Source: Nemania diffusa
Lineage: Eukaryota; Ascomycota; Sordariomycetes; Xylariales; Xylariaceae
Direction: 5' to 3'
DNA: 64,000 nt
Assembly: GCA_038501195.1 (NCBI GenBank)
Contig: JBBPUQ010000004.1
Location: 5,284,001-5,348,000, forward strand
The notes below the pieces were generated by a model, which ran no database searches, had not been told where the DNA came from, and worked only from the letters and a program-made list of their open reading frames with translations. Positions 45,403 through 58,360 of this stretch are shown one piece after another. A program made the position numbers and the translations under genes. How positions within the stretch are numbered: position 1 is the first letter of the stretch; the number at the start of each line of letters is the position of its first letter.

Positions 45403-47094
45403 CTACTCTGCGATAATTAACAACAATTAACATATTGTTGTATTTTCTGTATAGGAATAGACATATACATACCTATAGTATACGTTCTTATGCCGTATGA
45501 CACGATGCGATACCTACAGTACCGCCACCCACGCCTGTTTGATTGCTAAGGAAAGTGATGGAACCAAGCACATGGCATTCTGATGCACGATTTGCGCCGG
45601 GATATCTTGATATGACGTTAGTCAGGCACCAGGTTGCCGGTTGCCTCTGTGTTATACTACTGTATGTTGGCTTGTGCTTTGCTATTAATATTCCCCTGAC
45701 ATCATTCGTTCGTACTGCTGAGACATACAATAAAAACCGGTAGGTATGAGTAAACTACGCAGGACCGTCCCTAGATACGGCTTGATAAAGGGATCCTGGA
45801 CCTTTATCACCCTTGATTGTACATAGATTGACAGGTCAGGTCATTTATCGATGAGGAATACCTACCTACTGTAGTATTCGGTCTCACGTTAGCTGCTTAC
45901 CATTGCAAAATACACGTCCTATCTTTAACACGTACTGCGTAAGACTCTTCCTGCCATTCTTACAGTAGAGGATTATAGCCGCAATGGGAAAAACTGTTCT
46001 TCCCAGCCGGTATATTACTTCGCTATCGTGAGATCGATCGACGAGGTTTAAAAGGGGTCGGCCGGTCTTTTGATCGAGAACACACTGATACGTACCCATT
46101 TACATATATCAACAAAACAACAGAACTGATTTCAGAACCCATTGACATGCGTACGGATATTATGTATACCACCCAGGGCTAGGTAGGCATTACCCTTCAA
46201 ACGGCTTTCATGTGTGTTGAACGAAGGCAGAGATTAGCTACTTTGGGAGGTACTACCTAGATACCCACCTTGGTGTACAGTACATGCCTATAGTAGATAG
46301 CTATATGGGTACAAGTGCTGGAGTTAACCCCTGTTCTCCGGGCTAGGGCGGTGCTCCGGGTATCCTGGGAACCCTGTCTATCTGCGCAAGAGCGGGCACC
46401 AGATCCCTCCCAATGCAGTCTACAGTTCTTGCCCAATCAGCATTACCCATGTTATTGCCTAGCACTCTCCCAGCCATTGACTTTCTACAGGCCTAGAGCG
46501 CAGTTGGGTAAGTGTACCCCCCTAAACTGGCCCTGCCCCCAAACAGGTCAGAAGTAACATGGCTCGCACCCAAGAACGTGTGATACCATCACCGCAAGCT
46601 CGAGGTACCTGTGTTATTAGCAGAGGGAGGTAGAGTACCTACTGTACGCACATGGACTGCTGTGATCAAGCTGCCTGCCCCCAATCCCGTTGTCCCAGGC
46701 TCCCTACCCCAGCAAACCTTTATTTCCCATCGTCTATCACGGGTTGACACACTCTCTTCCACTCGACGCGGTCATTAGGAGTCGGACAAACAGCCAGGCC
46801 TCACCTCTGCTTTTTTGCCATTTCGGGCAGTCGATATATAGACCACCAGCTGGAGGAAATATCACTTCTTCACTGCGCCTTTCGGTAGCGCGCATGGTGC
46901 CACAACGTACTTGCGCCTGGTTCTTGATGACTGCAATCAACCTCGCGGCCTTTCGACTTTCTCTACAGAATATCGGGTTTCTTTTCCACACGCCGTAAGC
47001 TCGTTGCCTGGTAATTGGGTTCATTCCGTGCCTTCAATGTATTATTCAGTTATTCGCCAATTCAGTAGGCTTCGTTCTGCCGTGCTGTAGAAAC

Positions 47095-50000
47095 ATGGAG
47101 GCCAACCCACCCGGATTGCACCCGCCACTTCCTATACGATCGAACCAAAGCCTCCACGAGAGCCCCAAGAGAAATGCGGCGGCGAGGAACCAGAAGCTGC
47201 GGAGAGTGCTAGGGGAGGAGGTGAGAACAAGGCGATCACCTCCATTAGGCGGGGTCGCCGACAGGACTCAGCCTGGAGCGCGCACATCTCCTATTACTAG
47301 CCCTAGACCTCTACTCCAAGCGAGCGAGCGTCGATTAGCAGAGCAGGGCCGAAGCAATATTAATAAGAGTCCCGAGGGCGACAAATGGAGCCCCTCTGTT
47401 GATGGAGGCGCTGGTGGCCGTGAGGGAAGGCATTTTACCGTTGCCAATGTGGGCAGCAACGGCCAGATATTTCTGAGGTGCGTTGCAATAGACTTATCCG
47501 TTGTGGTGGGTGGACTGGTTGTGGCGCTGAAGAATTTGAAAATTTGGGATGAGCATACGTCGCGCAACAGGTGCTAATGATCTCAATGCAGGCCTGCCAT
47601 TCGCCCTGATAATCAGAGATATCCCCAACCTCCGGTCGTGTTCCCAATCACCCCACCAAGCACAGCGGGCTTGGAAGCCCTCACTCCTCGGAAAACACGA
47701 CAGGTGGAGATTGGCGGATCGAGCAGTAGCCAGTGGACCCCAGCACTCATGACGGATCCTCCTTCGCCGAATGGGATACCAAAAAGTGCCTATTTCGATT
47801 TCAGATCGCCTGCTACTCGGCATCGTCGAGCTGTGTCGGACTCAACCATGCAGGATGTGACTACTGGACCAGAAGCAACAGACGCGGGTGTTTTCAAGGT
47901 CGTGATATCGAAGCCACAAAACGAGGCAAAGTCACAAACGGTCGAGGACTTACATTCAGGAACCGGGCCCTTTCTCCAAGTCGCTATCCCATCCTGGAAA
48001 CTGGGCACTCCAAGGTTTACGCTAAGAGGAACACCGCTAATACGGGGGTCTTCATACGCGCCTACCGAGGACATGAGGCTCAGCCATACCTCTTTTCTTA
48101 AGCCTTCATCTACGGCGAAAACTATTAACTCATCCCAGGCAGATACATTCAGCTCGCGCATGGCAAGTCTGCGTTCGTCTAAGTCTCAGTACCCTCCAGC
48201 CGCCTGGCTTATCACAGCTGAGGATAGTCCATCTTCTCCGATGGCAAAGTCCACGCGCCCAGCTTTTATGCCTGCAAACTTGGTCATTGAGCCCTCCATG
48301 TTTGACGCCCTAACTTTCAAGCCGGCGTGTGACGATAGGTCGATTGTGCGCTACTCACCAACCAACAGGGCTGTCACAGCCGCTACTCCGCCACGGCTCG
48401 TTGCTGAGATCACATCACCTAGCTTCCTTGACTATGATCTCATATCCGACTTCTTCCTCACATTCCGCTCGTTTCTCAACACTACAGACCTTCTCCATCT
48501 GCTAATGGCCCGGCTTCGATGGGCTCTATGCCAGGACGACGAGTCGGGTATGATCGTGAAAGTCAGAACCTTCGTAGCGATACGCCATTGGATTTTAAAT
48601 TACTTCGTAGATGACTTCGTTGTAGATCATCACCTTCGTGTCGATTTCTGCGATCTTCTAAACGACTTTACAGATGAACTGCCTACTTCACAACCTAACC
48701 CAAAGGTTCCCTTTAAGATTGTGGGCGAATTGAAGAAATGCTGGAGGCGAGTATGTGTACAGTACTGGGATGGGCCCGAATTCGACGCGGAACTTGGGCC
48801 TGATGTTGCCATTACACCTGGTGGGATAGCCGGCCACCGTGATCCAAGCCTAACGCCCAGCTTTTGGGAAACAGAGTCTTCCGAAGCGCCGCAGATTAAT
48901 GACGGTTCTATGCAACCTGTAGGTCCCCGTCAAATAACAATACCCCTAGCGGATGTAGCTAAAGCTAGCCAGGTGGATTCTTCACCGCGGAATAAGGTAC
49001 GGCCTAGCACACCTGAGGAGGGAACTATTCACTTAACCCGGCAGCCCACATCACCGATGAGTATAGCGAGCCTCGATGTTGTCTCGTGCTCCTTTCCCAC
49101 TAAGGCGTTACGGCTAGGCGACCCAAACATGAGTATGCATCTTGGAGCACATCCTGCAGACCCTAGCTCGATCTACACCAGCACGGATCCTATTGCTTCT
49201 ACGCCTGCTTTAATGGCCAAACGTATGCGGCCACACACTTCTCACCGGCGTAATAACAGTCTTACCGACTCGTTGAGAGAACACGGCACCATCACAGAAA
49301 AAGTCTTATACAAGAACGCCGAATTTCTGCTCACACTCCCATATGCTGGTAGCCTCGTTCGCGGGAACCTTCTACCTCCTAGTCAACCGTTTGTTGGCCT
49401 GGATAGTACGGTTAGTAAAGGGGCTAGTCGGCAGACGACCGTCTTCGAGCCACAACCAACCGTTGGTTCAAAAAGAAAGCCTTCCGCTTCGGCCATGTCA
49501 GGTCCGGGTATGCGGAAGCTGCTTGGGAGTGTGCGGAGAGCCCTTAGCACCAGAGGCCTCGGTATCTCGCATCCACCAGGTACCTTTATTGACCTTGCGC
49601 CCATCGGTCCTCGGGGAGTGACGACGAATAGACTTCCAGGTACCCCTGTTGTACCACAAGCGCGCTATTCGCCTCGTAATGGTATTAGACCACCTTTCAG
49701 AATTGACACGTTAGGAGCTCAAATCGCGGAAGATTTCAATCAAGCTGTTCGTGAGGATACGGCTGAGACCAAGTCCGCAAGTTCGGCCAATAGAAGCCTC
49801 GCAGAGAAAGTAGCTGAAAATGTCGAGTACAGTGCTGCTCATCTGGACTCTTCGTTTGATCTTCGGCCACGGAGCGATGCTGCTATTACCACAGGTAGCA
49901 AGTCGATCGTTATCGTCGATGGAACTGCGCCTTCCGAGCAGTTCGTCATGACAGGGGCCTTGCCCCCATTCAACCCATCGGTTGAAACATTCGCTGACAG

Positions 50001-52548
50001 CATGATCCGGCTACATAACAGGAATCCGACACCACCTATGACCCCTCCTAGTGATGAAATCCGCGGAAATACTCCTAGGCGGTCATCCTATATTCTTGGC
50101 CAACATGTCTACGGGACCTCCTTGAGCATGAATCCTTTGCCACCCCTGGATACGACTAGAACCATAATCGAGGATATGAGCGATAAGGATGTATCTGGAA
50201 GCAATATGGACAAAGCAGCCAAGCTCCCTGTCAGCTTCATCGGCCAATCAGTTAGTAAGCCGCCGTCAGCCTTTTTCAACCGCCATAGGAGACAACAATC
50301 CAGCCGTAGCCACAGGTCCCGAGGTTCCCTCTCCCAGCGCCGCTGGGCGTCATTCCACAGCGGCCTAGCAGCGCAGTCAACGGTTAAAAGCTTTGATGCA
50401 ACGACTTTCTCAGGGACCTCAATAAAATCTGAAATCATGCCACCACCCTTGAGGATGTTACGAAGAAAACCGGGAGGGGATCTAAGGGGCGCGGCGAATA
50501 CTGTCCAACATGAGCCTTTGCCGCTTCGCAGATCACACTCTATCGGCTCGCTAACAGTGTATTCCGACTCGTTGCATAGCTCTTACATTCGAAGTCCCAT
50601 TCGGGATTCCGACGGGTTCGTCGATGTCGTAAGTAGCGATTATTCCCAGCACCGGGGTGAAGCGTTTTCCTTGGGAGCTCTAGCTGAGCAAGGTACGAAA
50701 CGACCGCTCTCCCTCTTCAGCACACATTCATCAAAGCCAGCTATGCGGCCATCATTTGAGGCTGAAGCTCAGAAATTAGCACAAATTCCCGATGATGTGG
50801 ATGATGATGGAGGCGTCGAATCGGCATTACTTAAATTGGAAGGCAAGTACGAAAGAAGGGCAGCTAAGCTCTCGATGGAACCTCTCAGGGTACTAATTAA
50901 AGACAAACGGAACCTAAGTACTGGGTCCTTGCCATTAGCGGGGGTTGGCCAAGTCGAAGAGGAGAAGAAGAAGCATCGTCATCTACATATCGCAGAGGAT
51001 GAGGTGCCAGAGATATCACCAATTGGCGAGGAATCTGTTGCGGATAACTTTACGCAAAGTCATATTCCACGTCATTCCGAGATCAGCTCCTTCCTGTCGG
51101 AGGATTCACTAGAAACCTACAACTCAGTGCCACTTCTCGACAGAGGATTTACGGACGAAGATCGCAGTAAAACAGATACGCTTGAATGGACAAATCATTC
51201 TATCCTCGAGGGACCTGATACTCCTGTAGACGAATCGGAGGCTCCAGTTTCAATATCCCCCCAAGATCCTTCATTTGAGTTCATCAATAGGACGGATAGC
51301 TTGGAGGGAGCCACGGGGCTTGCCCTCGGAGTCAATCTCGGTGAAGGCCATTCTTTTTTGAACGTAGAAAGCGACAATGACTCGGAGCTTTCGTCTGAGT
51401 TATCTGCTGAGATAATTGACGAGAGTAACTATATGCCTCGACCTCTCTCATCGAACCAAGTTGAAGCACATGACCTGCCACCATACACACGTCAAACCTC
51501 CGAGCTGAACTCATATCTGGATGATGAAGGATCCTCTATCAAGATGACGCTGGTGCAAGCTCTCCAGATGTCACCAGAGTTGGTACACACCCCGGAGCTT
51601 CACGAACATCAACTTTGGTCCCAGAAACCACTGCCACCAACCCCCGACACCACACCAACTACTGCCATGTACCATCAAGCTCTAGGGTCACCGTTAGGTT
51701 CCGCTAGTTCGCCCAAAGCTCCTAACAACTCAAACAAGTTGCTAGAAGAACTAACCGACCAGGCGCCTATACATCTTCCCTTCATTCTAGCATTCGACTC
51801 GGAAATCCTTGCACAGCAATTCACCCTGATTGAAAAAGATGCGCTAAATGAAGTAGACTGGAAGGAGCTTATCGAGATGAAGTGGAAGGACTCTCACAAT
51901 GACTCACGATCCTGGGTCGATTTCCTCCGTAATACTGATGCTCGGGGCGTAGAGGTTGTCATTGCGCGATTTAATATCGTGGTTAAGTGGGCTATTTCCG
52001 AGATTGTGCTGACACAAGAGCTCGAGGAACGAGCTCGTTGCGTCATTAAACTCCTTCATATTGCGGCTCATTGCAGGGAATACCGCAATTTCGCAACTAT
52101 GAGCCAAATCACGTTTGCTCTAACGTCGAACGAAGTTGGACGACTTTCAAAAACATGGGCCATGGTCCCCCCAAGCGATATGAAAACCATGAGGGATCTC
52201 GAAGCACTAGTTTCGCCAACGAGAAACTTTTACAACCTCCGAGCAGAGATGGAAGCCGGTGGTAGCGAAGCCAATACTGTCTGTATCCCTTTCATCGGTA
52301 TATACACTCACGACCTGCTCTTGAACTCTCAACGAGCATCCGAAATTGCAAGTTCGCCGACGAACCCCCCGCTGGTTAACTTTGAGCGCTGCCGGACTAC
52401 CGCTTCCATTGTCAAGACTTTACTCCGCTTGCTAGAAGCCAGCACACACTACGAATTCCAGCCTATTGAAGGTATAACTGAGCGCTGTCTATGGATGGGT
52501 GCGCTCAGCGATCAGGACATTCGAAAGAGATTCGAAAGTCTAGAGTAA
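47095..52548 (+). CDS. LTE1: Ras guanine-nucleotide exchange factor, Lte1 type
   Basis: Two exons, 47095-47477 and 47592-52548 (114-bp intron), 1,779 residues. The N-terminal conserved patch (GRHFTVANVGSNGQIFLRPAIRP) is completed by the splice. RasGEF_N lies about residues 377-490 (SPSFLDYDLISDFFLTFRSF...ALCQDDESG...WILNYF). The catalytic CDC25/RasGEF domain is at about 1520-1775 (LPFILAFDSEILAQQFTLIEKD...NIVVKWAISEIVL...HCREYRNFATMSQITFAL). The ~1,000 residues between are Ser/Pro-rich and predicted disordered, as in Lte1. In yeast Lte1 promotes mitotic exit through Tem1/Kin4 control, probably without real GEF activity on Tem1; whether the fungal protein activates Ras or acts likewise is not settled. 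Confidence 0.9.
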
Positions 52549-53705
52549 ACACGCCACCCACAGGCATTGAAGTCTCAGCAAAGCCCAAAAATTAATATGT
52601 CGGAACCACGCCGATATTCCAATTGTATAACATGTACTCATGATGGAGTCTCCCACGTTCGCACTCTGTATCTCATTACAGCCATTTCATTCTAGACGGC
52701 GTCTCACAGGGGCAGAAGATAACCAGCCGCCTATTTAGGCAGGCTTATCACATGATGATTTTGATACCCTATGATACCACGAGGAACATGTCAGAGAATC
52801 CCTTTTTTTTTTTTTTCCCTAAGCACCTAGCATATCAATCTTTTCAAGGGGAGCTCTTTTACTTGTCATTTATTCTATTGTCCCTAATTTCTTTGTCTAT
52901 TCCCCCGCCCTGCCAGAGTGTTCGGCGGCTATGGGCCACGTCCTGGCATAGCAAGTAAGCAAGCATGGAGGTAAAAGAAGTCAATTTACACATTTCGCGG
53001 GGTGTTCTGCAGTCAAATTTCTTCTGTTCGACTTTATACCACGAATGATGCATTGGAAGGGGAGTTGGGAGCATAGCTGGGCGGGTCTCGCTCCTATATC
53101 CAGGACAAGAGTTGTAAGCAGACAGGCGTCAGCCTCGAAGTCTATTTGAACTTGATGGCAATGCTGTGGACTAGCTTTGTATTTAGCTGCAATGAAGAAG
53201 CATGTGCTTTATGCTCGACCCTTATCTGACTTGTACCCTCGCTTTACTTGGTGTATGTGTACCGTAGGTGATGGTTCGCTCCCGTATGTAAGAGACATAT
53301 GCCGTTGCAGGTTAGAGCCTGGTTAGCTTGGCGCCTGGACTGGAGCAAAACGTGGAGCGGATCGTCACGGGTACACCAATCGCTTAGAAGGGCTGCTCGA
53401 AGGGCTCGCAGGGCTCGCAGGGATATTTGGAATCGGCAAACGATCTTCTGCACGTCCAGTCTTGAACAGTACACTACTTTAGGTCGATGATATACGGCGG
53501 ATGATACGAACACGAGCGTTATCATTCAACTCAAGATGGCCAGTAGTTAGATAGATAGACTAACAGACTGGATTTGGTTGCTTTCAAGCAATAGTAGCCA
53601 GCTCTAGCTCCGCGTTACTGCCCAAGTCCCCGGAATATATTTCTAAGAATTTAGCGGCGCACCGCTAGAATACCTACCTACCCTCGACATAGTATGTATC
53701 TTGGC

Positions 53706-53732
53706 GTACAGTATGTACAGTATGTACAGTAT
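53706..53732 (+). repeat. Perfect triplication of GTACAGTAT
   Basis: Three perfect tandem 9-bp units. Confidence 0.95.
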
Positions 53733-53987
53733 TTCAACAGCTCCAGCGCGAAGCGAAGTCTAGATTGACGCGGATACCTAGTGGTAGGGTAATGGGCAGC
53801 ATGCTTCTGTTTGTCATGCAAGCAAGCTGGCGATCTCGCTTAAATAGGTCTCGCCTAATGATCAACAAGAGAAGCAGGGCCAGGGTCAGGGATGTGGGCA
53901 CGCACTGCCGAGCTCATTACGCCGACTAAGACGTATTCGGCACGCGCGCTCGAATTCGTTCTGCTTTCCTCACTTGCACATTACATC

Positions 53988-54005
53988 CATACATACATAC
54001 ATACG
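53988..54005 (+). repeat. (CATA)n microsatellite
   Basis: About four CATA units in tandem. Confidence 0.85.
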
Positions 54006-55525
54006 TATATCGACCCTCTAACCGAGCGATTACGGTTACGCTTGAGGCTACTCTGGGCGTTTCGAAGGGTCGCTTGCGGCAAACCGGCAGCTCGCAGTAG
54101 ATAGGCAGATGCGTTATCGCCCGTGTCTAGGAGGAATATACCTACTGTACGCAGTATGCTCTCTGTACAGGCCTACCTGGTATGCACGTGGGCAGCCTCT
54201 TCTGGTTGTAGTGCACTTTGCGAGCACGGCGTCCTAAGCGATGTTATAAAGACCCACCTTTTTCGATGTGAAATCATGGCGATGCCCGATAGCTCGGTAA
54301 TGTTCAGGGTGTCATAGGCTGAGAGAAAGAGAAAAAAAAAAACATCCGAGAGGTACTGTAGGTAGATCAAATCATCTAGGTATATAACCCATATTGTGCC
54401 GTATGCCCTACAGGCATATTTTGTATGTACCGGTTGCGGGGTAAACAAATGACTTTACGCTACGGTTCTGTACAGTATATCCGAAACTACCTACGCAGTT
54501 AGTCTACTTAACCTAAGACTAGAGCTAAGGACGACCTAAACACCGGCCGCCTCCCTCTCTCGAGTCTAACAAGACCCTACCTAATTATAGACAAAAGACA
54601 GCAGCATAGGTACAGGCAGCTATGTATAATAATTATTCATGACAGCTACATACGTCATGCAACAGATTCAATGCCGTTCTACGTGTGTAAGCCTCTTCCC
54701 CTATGGTGGCTTACAGTATTGTCTCTGCCTGCCTCCTATCGCCGCCGTCCATCCGTCTGTCTGGTCGTGCTCTTCTCCCTTCCTTCTTACGTATTTATTT
54801 GGATGGGTGTGGACCCCTTCCCCCCAACCTCATTACTTGCCTCTTTAAAGTAAGTAAGCGTGTCTAGTGCAGCCGGATCTTGGCTTCCCGAGCAGAACCA
54901 AGCTTGGGCAAACATCCACCGGCTAGGGTTGACCTGGCTGCCCTCGTCCCGTCAGTTCATCCTTGGGTCGTCGTGGCGATGTAAGTAGGCATGAGCTATG
55001 TAGTTATGCAATGTATGTATTTCTATATGCCTACAGTGCCTCGGCAGGTACTGTAAGTGTCAGGTAGGTAAGCAAGCCTCCATTCTCTAGTTCCCGTTTC
55101 TCTAAATAGGTAACTTGGCTACATATTAAGTACCCGGGCCGGGATGTAAGTACGTACATACATTCCAGTACACAGAGATAGGTAGGCAGTGTGTATCTAG
55201 GCGCAGAATTACTTCTAGCTCGGTTAGAGACAAAGACCTGCCTGCCTATTTAAAATCTATATGTGCTGCTCCTTTTTCTTCGAAGTAACCTATTAAGCAA
55301 CGGTCTACTCGTTAATTACACTGGCTGCACTCTCGAAAGTCGACGAGCTATTTGACGTGTAGTTGGCGCCTCGCCTCGGATACTTAGCAACAATAAGGTT
55401 TACTTCAATAATCGCCGGTCTATTGCGTTCATCGTATGAGCTTGGCCTATCCCGGGCACGTAAATCGCGCTGTGCTACGGTGTGTTGGAAAACCCGCTGA
55501 GAACGGCGAATCGATATAAGTCAAG

Positions 55526-57381
55526 ATGGGCGCCATCTTGTCAACGGCGCTCCGGCCCCTGGAATGGTCAGCCACCGTCTGGGTCCTGCTTCTCACAACA
55601 GTCGCCACCCTCTTGTCCCGGGTATTCTGGAGGCCGGCGTTCCCGAAGAATGCGCCGAAGTGGTATAAGAAAGGAGACTGGCCCATCCTGGGAGCGTTAG
55701 AGTTTTATTACGGCCGCCGTGCCGATTTCACGAGGGAGGCGCTGCAGGCCTCGAAGACGGGGAATTTCAGCTTCTACATCGGAAAGAAGCAGTTGGTGGG
55801 AATATCGGGTGCCGAGGGCAGGAAGCTGTTTTTCGAGAGCAAGGATCTCAACTTTCCCCAAGCGTATGTCGTCCTCTCCTCTCAATAATTAGCCGCGGCC
55901 GGTTTTAATAAACGCCGCGTGTGGTACAAGTGCTAACGCCACCATAACCAATAGCTTCGCAGAGCTCCTGACAGGACAGCCACAGGCGCCAAGCCAAGGC
56001 CACGAGGACAACTTTGCCCAGGTCTTCCAAAAGGCGCTCATCCCGCTGATGAAGAAGGACAACTTCGTCAAGAACCTCGACTTGCTGACCGGCGACACGC
56101 GCGCCGCGTGCGAGGCGCTGGCCGCGGCGCCGCCGTCCAAGGCCGACGCGGACTGGCGGGTGACGGACCCGTTCGAGAGCCTGTACGAGATCGTCTACCA
56201 GCTCACGATGCGCACCGTGGGCGCCAACGATATCGCCGAGGACCCCAAGCTGCTGCGGCACACGCTCTCCATCTTCGACTGGTTCGAGAAGTCGGACTCG
56301 TTCGCCAAGGTCATCTTCCCCTGGCTGCCCACGCTGAACCACTTCCTGCGGCTGTACTACGGCACCAAGCTCGCCCTCGTCTTCCGGGAGATCATCAACA
56401 AGCGCGAGAAGACGGGCAAGAAGGGCAACGACGCCTTGCAGTTCCTCATAGATCGCGGCCTGACCCTCAGCAACATCGTAGGGGTATGTTTCCTCCCCCC
56501 CCTCCCCCTTTTCCCTTCTTCTCCCCCTTTTAGACAGCTCGTATCTCAGCCCTCGATGTCGCCGCCGGGAACTAAGCGAGTCAGCACGTATGTGATGGAA
56601 AGCTAACGACCCCCGGCAGTTTGAGATCGGCGCGCTGTTCGCGGGCCAGCTGAACAGCGGCATCAACGCGGGCTACCTGCAGATCTTCCTGACGCAGAAC
56701 CCGGAGTGGATGGCGCGGCTGCGCGAGGAGGTGGACGGCGTGATCGCGCGGCACCGCACCGGGCCGTCGCAGTCGCGCGCGGACGTGCTGGGCGGGCTCA
56801 CGATCGAGGAGTGGGAGGCCGAGTTCCCGCTCATCGACCTCGCGCTGCGCGAGACCATCCGCTTCTGCCTGCCCGGCGCCACGTTCCGCAAGAACATGTC
56901 GGGCCACGACATCCCCATCGGCGAGTCCGGCGAGGTCATCCCCGACGGCGCGTTCGCCATCTTCCTCGTCGAGGACAGCATGTTTGGGGACTGGTATAGC
57001 GATAAGTGGAAGTGGAACCCGTCGCGGTACTTTGAGGAGAATGCCGAGGACAAGAAGGTGCCGCATGCGTATATGGGCTGGGGCTCGGGCCGTCATCCTT
57101 GCTGTAAGTGACCTCTCTTCTTATTTTACCTTGCCATTGTCGCCGCTTGCCGTCCTGTGATGATGGCATATGCTGACGGACTCGCAGTGGGCATGAAGTT
57201 CGCGAAGCTGGAAATGGCCCTCATCACGGCCTACTGGGTTGGCCTGTTCGACTTCGAGTTCTCCGACAAGGACGGTAATAAGATCTCCCCGAAGAGGCCG
57301 CTCATGATGAATCGCAATCTGCACTCGGCGAAGAAGCCTGAGGAAAATATGTATCTGCGGTATAAGCTGAGGGAGGACTAA
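55526..57381 (+). CDS. Cytochrome P450 monooxygenase (CYP51-like heme loop, family unassigned)
   Basis: Four exons: 55526-55863, 55955-56483, 56620-57103 and 57188-57381, 514 residues. An N-terminal anchor (VWVLLLTTVATLLSRVF) is followed by a Pro-rich hinge (PAFPKNAPKWY). The I-helix region is FEIGALFAGQLNSGINAGYL. The ExxR motif is LRETIR (Glu367, Arg370). The heme loop is MGWGSGRHPCLG with Cys450, split by the last intron; Trp replaces the usual Phe at the start of the loop. I-helix and loop resemble fungal P450s near the CYP51 clan, but several sterol-demethylase landmarks are not evident. Predicted ER monooxygenase; no biosynthetic core gene (PKS, NRPS, terpene cyclase) lies nearby. Exons 2-3 are strongly GC-rich. 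Confidence 0.9.
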
Positions 57382-58360
57382 AGATGGGTTCCTGCAAGAA
57401 AGACCGAGGGGTCAGTAGAAGAGGAGCAGAGAGAGATGAGGACTGTGTATATTGGAGCTTTTGAGTTATGATATCCGGATGAACCTATATATATTCCCCA
57501 TGGGCAACTATAGTAGACTGATCGTAGCGATATACCAAACCCGGCACTGGACATCCCTATGTCAGGTTGAATTTAAGTATTGTAGCAAACCTACCGTCTA
57601 TACTTGTGAGAATGTGTCGCAAGAACTAGAGCGAGGCTCCCTGCAAGACTGACCACAAAAGCTAAGAGAACTAATGAATCCGAAAGAAGAGCGCCTTACA
57701 CCCCAACGACGGCGAAGGACTATTTATACCAACCTCAGCCCCATCAAAGGAACCACGGCACGGTAGTTGCCAGACCGCAGCCCTCATTACGTACAATTGA
57801 AAGCCATGGACCATATGTAATATGGCGACATGCGCCACCTACGTACATGAGGCCGTCGAGCGAAGACCCCGGTAATACGGCCTGGTCGTGCCCACTGTCC
57901 GGGGCGACACCTTCGTATTGTCGGCATCGGCCCGGTTTGGCAGGGTGTGATTCGTCGCTCTGCTTACAACACGAGGAGGTCTGGTGATAGACGCGTCCTA
58001 GCGGTCTGGGATTTGAATTGACACCACATGGTTTTAGTCGCTATGTCAGGTGAGGATACTCGTGATGTTTATCTTCTAGAATTATATTTGCGTAGGAATC
58101 TGACTAGATTGAGATTGAGATGGCTGGTTGAGTGTATATTGTGGGCAGGGGATGAAGATGTATATAAAGATCGCCTTGTTCGATCTATTACTGCATTAGA
58201 TAACGTCCTAGACAACTCATCGCCATATCACCATATCGCCTTGTTAGTTTAATACAGATAATTCGAAGTTGTCATCTCAGCCCGTCTATCAACCAGACCT
58301 ACCAACTCGCCCATATCTCTCAAATCACACACCACTCCCACAACTCCAAAACCGCCCAAA
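57382..58360. other. Intergenic region
   Basis: No gene supported. A 74-codon frame (58028-58252) has no recognised motif and is treated as doubtful. Confidence 0.5.

Larger units (their letters stand above)
44263..47094. other. Gene-poor region with simple and palindromic repeats
   Basis: No supported gene in 2.8 kb. Holds a TGCCA pentamer array (44652-44671), the palindrome at 45385-45402 and more TACCTA strings (about 45861, 46251, 46635). The final ~400 bp are likely the LTE1 promoter and 5'UTR. Confidence 0.5.
52549..55525. other. Gene-poor region with short repeats
   Basis: No gene supported in 3 kb. Includes a T13 tract near 52804, the GTACAGTAT triplication (53706-53732), a CATA microsatellite (53988-54005), and many TACCTA/TAGGTA strings (53672, 54140, 55045-55070, 55140-55180). 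The last 200 bp presumably contain the P450 promoter. Confidence 0.5.

Noticed and set aside
46690..46998. 102-codon plus-strand frame before LTE1
   Set aside because: No motif, lies in the probable LTE1 leader; treated as chance.
55905..57096. Minus-strand frames of 253 and 171 codons over the P450 gene
   Set aside because: GC-rich shadow frames; the plus strand carries ExxR, heme loop and clean introns.
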